Shown here piece by piece: positions 59,856 to 64,000 of a stretch of 64,000 bases of DNA. Source of the DNA: Pseudooceanicola marinus (GTDB lineage: Bacteria > Pseudomonadota > Alphaproteobacteria > Rhodobacterales > Rhodobacteraceae); the NCBI RefSeq assembly GCF_020177265.1, contig NZ_JAIVMC010000004.1, positions 124,001 to 188,000 of the forward strand. The letters run 5' to 3'. How positions within the stretch are numbered: the stretch's first letter is position 1; every line of letters begins with the position of its first letter. The notes under the pieces were generated by a model that searched no databases, had not been told where the DNA came from, and was given only the letters and a program-made list of their open reading frames with translations. Position numbers and translations under genes: made by a program.

Positions 59856-60773
59856 TCAAAGCTCCTTGCGGATGTTCACGAAGCGCAGCAGCACCGCGAT
59901 GATGATCAGGACGGTGGCCAGCAGCACCACGGCGGTGGCTGCGGCCGAGGGGTATTGCAGCAGCGCGATGTCGTTGGAGATCAGCCGGCCCACGTTGGCC
60001 TTCTGGCTGCCCGACATGAAACGAACGGTGATGAAGTCGCCCATGACCAGGGTGACGACGAAGATCGTGCCGATCATGATGCCCGGCTTGGTCAGCGGCA
60101 GGATCACGTGGCGCAGGGTCTGCAAACCGCTGGCGCCATTGTCGCGCGCCGCCTCCAGCAGGGATTTGTCGATCCGCATCATGGTGTTGAAGATCGGCAC
60201 CACCATGAAGAGCGTGTAGAGGTGCACGAAGGCCAGGATCACCGAGAAGTCGGAGTAAAGCAGCCATTCCAGCGGCGCGTCGATCAGCCCCCAGTCCTGC
60301 AGGGTCTGGTTGGCGATGCCGTTGCGCCCCAGGAAGGGGATCCAGGAAATCATGCGGATGATGTTCGAGGTCCAGAACGGGATGGTGCAGAGCAGGAACA
60401 GCGCGATCTGCATGGTCTGGCTGCGCACGTGGAAAGCCAGGAAATAGGCCACGGTGAACCCGATGGACAGGGTCAGCGCCCAGGTGATCAGCGCGTATTT
60501 GAAGGTCGCCAGGAAGACCCGGTAGGTCACCGGCGATCCGAAGAGGAACTCGTAGTTGTCGAACTGAAAGGCGGGGTAGATCGAGAACTCGGTCGCGCCC
60601 CAGAAGCTGACGATGACGATCATGATGATCGGCGCCACCAGGAAGCCTGCCAGGATCACGGTCAGGGGCGCGGCCTGCAGCCAGCCCAGAAGATTGGCGC
60701 CCAGCCCGTGGCCGGCCCGTTTCGGGGCGGCGGTGGTTTCGGGCGGTGGGGTGTCTCCGGTCAGGTCGGTCAT
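59856..60773 (-). CDS. ABC transporter permease, PotB-like
   Basis: A 305-residue inner-membrane protein with about six helices; the EAA loop reads LLEAARDNGASGLQTLRHVILP near residue 210. A polar ~25-residue N-terminal segment precedes the first helix (APLTVILAGFLVAPIIMIVIV). It forms the translocation pore with the PotC-like subunit. It starts after a 113-bp gap containing two strong hairpins that separate it from the binding-protein gene, which probably lowers its expression relative to that gene. Confidence 0.9.
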   Translation of the reverse strand: MTDLTGDTPPPETTAAPKRAGHGLGANLLGWLQAAPLTVILAGFLVAPIIMIVIVSFWGATEFSIYPAFQFDNYEFLFGSPVTYRVFLATFKYALITWALTLSIGFTVAYFLAFHVRSQTMQIALFLLCTIPFWTSNIIRMISWIPFLGRNGIANQTLQDWGLIDAPLEWLLYSDFSVILAFVHLYTLFMVVPIFNTMMRIDKSLLEAARDNGASGLQTLRHVILPLTKPGIMIGTIFVVTLVMGDFITVRFMSGSQKANVGRLISNDIALLQYPSAAATAVVLLATVLIIIAVLLRFVNIRKEL

Positions 60774-60819
60774 GATCCGGTCGGTCCGTTCATTGGGGCA
60801 GGGTCAGGCGGGGCGGATG

Positions 60820-60880
60820 GGCCGGGTCCCGAGGGACCCGGCCACGGCGTTGCGGGCGGACAGGAAGGGAACCGCCCGCA
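60820..60880 (-). repeat. Two consecutive hairpins between the binding-protein and permease genes
   Basis: In transcript order (minus strand), TGCGGGCGG/CCGCCCGCA (60851-60880) comes first, then GGCCGGGTCCC/GGGACCCGGCC (60820-60843). Neither has a T-run, so mRNA stabilisation or partial attenuation is more likely than full termination. Confidence 0.6.
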
Positions 60881-60886
60881 ATGGGG

Positions 60887-62152
60887 TCAGGCGGCGATGA
60901 ACTCGTTCCACTTGCGGACCATGTACTGGTTTTCGTCCATCACGGCGTTCCAGCAGGCGACGGAGCCCATGCGTTCCTCGAAGGAGCCGCCATCGCGGAC
61001 CTCGCCGGCCTGGGCCAGCGTGTCGCCGGTGGGCGAGGTGATGACGTCGGTGGCTTCCTTGCCCTCGAACCAGTAGCCCCACTCGTTCTCGGACATGTAG
61101 TCCTTGGAGGTCTCCGGCACGGCCGAGTAGTAGCCCTGGCGCATCAGGTAGCCGCCGACCCAGCCGGACAGATACCAGTTGATGTATTCGTAGGCTGCAT
61201 CCAGCTCCATCCCGGACAGGGAGGAGGACAGGCCGATGCCGCCGCCCCAGGAGCGGTAGCCCTCTTTCAGCGGCTGGTAGACGCAGGGAATGCCGCGCGA
61301 TTTCACGGCCGTGATGGCGGGCGACCACATGGACTGGATCACCACCTCGCCCGAGGCCATCAGGTTGACGCTTTCGTCGAAGGTCTTCCAGAAGGCCCGG
61401 AACTGGCCGGCGCGCTTGGCTTCGGTGAAGATGGCGAAGGTGGCGTCGATCTCCTCGCGGGTCATGTTGCCCTTGTCGCCGTAGGTGATTTCTCCCATCG
61501 CCTCGCAGACCATGGCCATGTCCATGATGCCGATGGAGGAGATGTCGAGGATCGAGGCCTTGCCCTTGAATTCTGGGTTCAGCAGCTCGGCCCAGGTGTT
61601 GATCGGACGGCCGATCAGGTCGGGACGGATGCCCAGGGTGTCAGCGTTGTAGATCGTCGGGATGAGGGTCATCCAGTTGGTCTGTTCATCGGCGAAGGTG
61701 GTGGCGCCGGGTTCGGGGATGAAGCCCACGGTGTGCGGCGCGGTGCCCTGGGCGATCTCGCTGTCGGGCGTCAGCTTGCCGTCCTTGAAGATGCCGACGA
61801 TCTTGTCGTAGTTGGCGATCTTCGAGACATCCATGGCCTGCAGGTTGCCGGTCGGCCAGACCTTCTTGCAGATCCAGTATTCGATGTCGGCGATGTCGAA
61901 GCTGTCGGGCTGGGTCGCCGCGCGCTGCGTCACGCTGTCGGAGTCCAGCGCGGTCATCTCCAGGGTGAAGCCCAGGTCTTCCTTCACCTTCTGCGCCACG
62001 TCGTTGAGGTTCGACACGCCGGTGCCGAACTGGCGCAGGGTGATGTCCTTGATCTCCTGCGCCCAGATCATCGGGGCCGGAAGGGCGGTGGCGGCGGCTG
62101 CCGCGGCGCCGCCTTTCAGGATGGTGCGGCGGCTGTATCTCATCTTCGACAT
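60887..62152 (-). CDS. ABC transporter substrate-binding protein, spermidine/putrescine (PotD) type
   Basis: A 421-residue periplasmic protein with a twin-arginine signal (YSRRTILKGGAAAAAATA, residues ~6-23) and a probable cut after APMIWAQE. The mature part has the bacterial SBP_1/PotD layout (LRQFGTGVSNLNDVAQKV, later AYEYINWYLSGWVGGYLMRQ). A GGGGAG lies eight bases before the first ATG; a second ATG three codons later is less likely. Tat export suggests it folds in the cytoplasm. It follows the ATPase gene by 30 bp and is separated from the permeases by hairpins. Confidence 0.92.
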   Translation of the reverse strand: MSKMRYSRRTILKGGAAAAAATALPAPMIWAQEIKDITLRQFGTGVSNLNDVAQKVKEDLGFTLEMTALDSDSVTQRAATQPDSFDIADIEYWICKKVWPTGNLQAMDVSKIANYDKIVGIFKDGKLTPDSEIAQGTAPHTVGFIPEPGATTFADEQTNWMTLIPTIYNADTLGIRPDLIGRPINTWAELLNPEFKGKASILDISSIGIMDMAMVCEAMGEITYGDKGNMTREEIDATFAIFTEAKRAGQFRAFWKTFDESVNLMASGEVVIQSMWSPAITAVKSRGIPCVYQPLKEGYRSWGGGIGLSSSLSGMELDAAYEYINWYLSGWVGGYLMRQGYYSAVPETSKDYMSENEWGYWFEGKEATDVITSPTGDTLAQAGEVRDGGSFEERMGSVACWNAVMDENQYMVRKWNEFIAA

Positions 62153-62182
62153 GGTGGTAACTCCCCGTTGGATTGTCGTTGA

Positions 62183-63163
62183 TCAGGCTTGAAGACGGTT
62201 GGCCCGTCCTTCGTCCCAGGACAGGCGCACGGCCTCTCCCGGAGATTTCGGTGCCGCGAAGAAATCTTCCTCGGGCAGCAGCGCGAGCAGCTCCTCGCCG
62301 CTTTCGGTGGCGGCGGTCAGGGCGACGCTGGCGCCCTGGTATTCGACGGCCGTGACGGTGGCGGGCAGGCCCGCGTCGGGGCCGGCCAGGCGCACGCCAT
62401 CGGCGCGGAAGGCCACCTTGCCCTGGGGCGTGGCGATCACGTTGTGGCCGCCCATGAAGCGGGCCACGAATTCGGTGCGGGGTGCGTTGAAGACCTCGCG
62501 CGCGGGGCCGGCCTGTTCGATCACGGCGTTGTTCATCACCACGACCTCGTCCGCCAGCGCCAGGGCCTCGTCCTGGCCGTGGGTGACGTGGACGAAGGGA
62601 ATGCCCAGCTCGCGCTGCAGCTTCTTCAGCTCGGCGCGCATGCGGATGCGCAGGAAGGGGTCGAGCGCCGACAGCGGCTCGTCCAGCAGCAGGACCTTGG
62701 GGTCGGTGACCAGCGCGCGGGCCAGGGCGACACGCTGTTGCTGGCCGCCCGACAGCTGCGCCGGCAGCCGGTCGGCGAAACGGCCCATGTCCACAAGCTC
62801 CAGCAGCTCGTTGGCGCGCTTGTGGCGGGTGGGTTTGTCCACGCCCTTCATCCGCAGGGAGAAGGCGACGTTGTCGCGCACGTTCAGATGCGGAAACAGC
62901 GCGTAGTTCTGGAACATCATCGCGGTGCCGCGGCGCGCCGGCGGCAGGTCGGAGATGTCGAAGCCGTCCAGCAGGATCGAGCCCTCGGTCACCTCTTCAT
63001 GTCCGGCGATCATCCGCAGCGTCGTCGACTTGCCGCAGCCCGAGGGGCCCAGCAGGCAGACGTAGGCGCCGGCGGGGAAGGCGTGGGTGACATCATCCAC
63101 CGCCACCGTCTCGCCGTAGCGTTTCGTCAGTTGCACAAGTTCGAGTTGGTTGCTGCGTGCCAT
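62183..63163 (-). CDS. ABC transporter ATP-binding protein, PotA-like
   Basis: A 326-residue ATPase. Walker A is GPSGCGKST (residues 39-47), the signature is LSGGQQQRVALARAL, Walker B is VLLLDEPLSALDP and the switch His is in VHVTHGQDEALAL. A C-terminal TOBE-type regulatory domain covers the last ~90 residues. It is the first gene of the operon ATPase - binding protein - permeases - racemase. The divergent GntR gene and a palindromic site in the 227-bp gap suggest local control. Confidence 0.95.
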   Translation of the reverse strand: MARSNQLELVQLTKRYGETVAVDDVTHAFPAGAYVCLLGPSGCGKSTTLRMIAGHEEVTEGSILLDGFDISDLPPARRGTAMMFQNYALFPHLNVRDNVAFSLRMKGVDKPTRHKRANELLELVDMGRFADRLPAQLSGGQQQRVALARALVTDPKVLLLDEPLSALDPFLRIRMRAELKKLQRELGIPFVHVTHGQDEALALADEVVVMNNAVIEQAGPAREVFNAPRTEFVARFMGGHNVIATPQGKVAFRADGVRLAGPDAGLPATVTAVEYQGASVALTAATESGEELLALLPEEDFFAAPKSPGEAVRLSWDEGRANRLQA

Positions 63164-63301
63164 GAAGCCCTCTGGTCGCTGTCCTGTCTCACGCTGGTCA
63201 CGGCCAGGGTCCGCTGTCAGGTCTTTCCGGAGGGCGGTCGGGGCGAAAACAGACTCTGCTCAAGGAATGGGCGGTTCTACGGCGTCTGTGCGCAAAAATG
63301 A

Positions 63302-63320
63302 ATGCAAGATTGCATACAAT
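63302..63320. promoter_or_regulatory. Candidate GntR-family operator between the divergent transporter and regulator genes
   Basis: Two overlapping dyads occur in an AT-rich island: ATGCAA-GA-TTGCAT (63302-63315) and ATTG-CATA-CAAT (63309-63320). The second resembles the TTGTATACAA-like sites of FCD-type GntR regulators. Confidence 0.45.
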
Positions 63321-63390
63321 CCTGTCGACACATGGTCCGGGTGGTGATTCGCTTGCTCTCGGGCGGCTGTGCAGTAGTGTCCCGATGGTC

Positions 63391-64000
63391 ATGAAAGTTG
63401 GGACGATGACGAAGAAGCAAAGCCAGAGCGGCACAATCGAGAGCGTGGCAAGCGCGCTGGAAAAGGCGATTCACGAACATCGCCTGCCGCCGGGGTCGAA
63501 GCTGGGCGAGGATGACCTGGCGGAGATCTACGGGGTCAGCCGCACCCAGATCCGCGCCGCCCTGCAGGCGCTGTCGCACCTGAAACTGGTGGAGCACAAG
63601 CGCAACCGGGGCGCCTTCGTCGCCCAGCCCACCCTGCGCGAGGCGCGCGAGGTCTTCGAGGCCCGTGCCTTGCTGGAGCCGCGCACGGCCCATTCCGCCG
63701 CCGCGCGCTGCACGCCCGAGGATGTCGAGAAACTGCGCGCCCATATCGAGGCCGAGCATGCTGCGCTGGCCGCCGGCGACAATGGCCGCGCGCTGCATCT
63801 GTCGGGCCTCTTTCATATCGAGATCGCGCGGATCGCCGACCAGGAGACGATCGCCGCCTTCATCGCCCAGCTCGTCTCGCGGTCGTCGCTGATCATCGCG
63901 CTGTACTGGCGTCGCCGGATGGCGATGTGCGAAAGCCACGCCCATGATGCGTTGATCGCCGCCCTGGCCGCCCATGACGGTCCGCAGGCGGAAGAGCTGA
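63391..64000 (+). CDS. GntR family transcriptional regulator (FCD type), 5' part, cut by window edge
   Basis: An open frame continues past the right edge; about 203 codons are present. The N-terminal winged helix is recognisable from SVASALEKAIHEHRLPPGSKLGEDDLAEIYGVSRTQIR (positions ~18-55), followed by LVEHKRNRGAFVAQPT. The FCD ligand domain starts at EVFEARALLEPRTAH with helices to the edge, including LFHIEIARIADQ with a likely metal-binding His. Start candidates are ATG 63385, 63391 or 63406, all in frame, with no strong ribosome site. It probably represses the divergent polyamine-type transporter operon. Confidence 0.88.
   Translation, partial: MKVGTMTKKQSQSGTIESVASALEKAIHEHRLPPGSKLGEDDLAEIYGVSRTQIRAALQALSHLKLVEHKRNRGAFVAQPTLREAREVFEARALLEPRTAHSAAARCTPEDVEKLRAHIEAEHAALAAGDNGRALHLSGLFHIEIARIADQETIAAFIAQLVSRSSLIIALYWRRRMAMCESHAHDALIAALAAHDGPQAEEL

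Overview
The window is chromosomal DNA of an alphaproteobacterium, most likely a Rhodobacteraceae (Rhodobacter/roseobacter group) species. It is GC-rich and gene-dense, with many start/stop overlaps of the ATGA or GTGA type. It carries the RpoE-ChrR singlet-oxygen sigma/anti-sigma pair beside a lipid-modification operon, a ROSE-type thermometer before a small heat-shock gene, a Hint_2-type protein, and glcDEF. I saw no tRNA, rRNA, CRISPR array, prophage or insertion sequence.

Bases 1-15.5 kb look like a catabolic island. A partial ABC ATPase is followed by a VOC protein and a fused two-domain permease (minus strand). Divergent from these are a periplasmic NMT1/THI5-like binding protein, an Old Yellow Enzyme and an aldo/keto reductase (plus strand). 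A long minus-strand series follows, read from 15.5 to 6.1 kb: flavin monooxygenase, a protein with the archaeosine-synthase motif PC-x3-KPY-x2-S-x2-H, a 4,5-dihydroxyphthalate-decarboxylase-like protein, an HpaB-family hydroxylase, amidase, PuuE-like deacetylase, amidohydrolase and an arylmalonate-decarboxylase-like enzyme. Most neighbours overlap by 4 nt. The set suggests uptake and stepwise breakdown of a nitrogen-containing ring compound, but the substrate cannot be read from the sequence. This is the best candidate for something undescribed.

Bases 15.7-47.5 kb are mostly housekeeping: DUF599, glycolate oxidase glcDEF, a trypsin-like protease, hsp20 with an RpoH-like promoter and ROSE-like thermometer, a PatB-type C-S lyase, purine nucleoside phosphorylase, a pqi operon with pqiA split in two, an MltB-type lytic transglycosylase, RNase R, a TSUP transporter, a PanE-like reductase, dapE and dapD, a degenerate Hint protein, a DUF2235 hydrolase, a LOG protein and an MFS carrier. 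An arsenic operon (arsR-arsC fusion, GAPDH, arsJ) ends this part, with a perfect 32-bp palindrome over its start codon.

Bases 47.7-53.5 kb hold chrR and rpoE, divergent from a FAD amine oxidase, DUF1365, cyclopropane-fatty-acid-synthase-like methyltransferase and SDR. Two mirrored promoters with identical geometry (TGAWCC, 17 bp, GTATCC) drive the two directions. Bases 53.5-64 kb hold an M20 amidohydrolase, an AsnC-type regulator, a diaminopropionate-ammonia-lyase-like enzyme, an M24 peptidase, two more Asp/Glu-racemase-superfamily enzymes, a spermidine/putrescine-type ABC transporter and the 5' part of a divergent GntR regulator.

A dispersed two-hairpin element ending in a (C)n-GGAGTATTT-like tail occurs four times. 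Each copy lies just downstream of a gene and in that gene's orientation; one copy forms the end of glcD.
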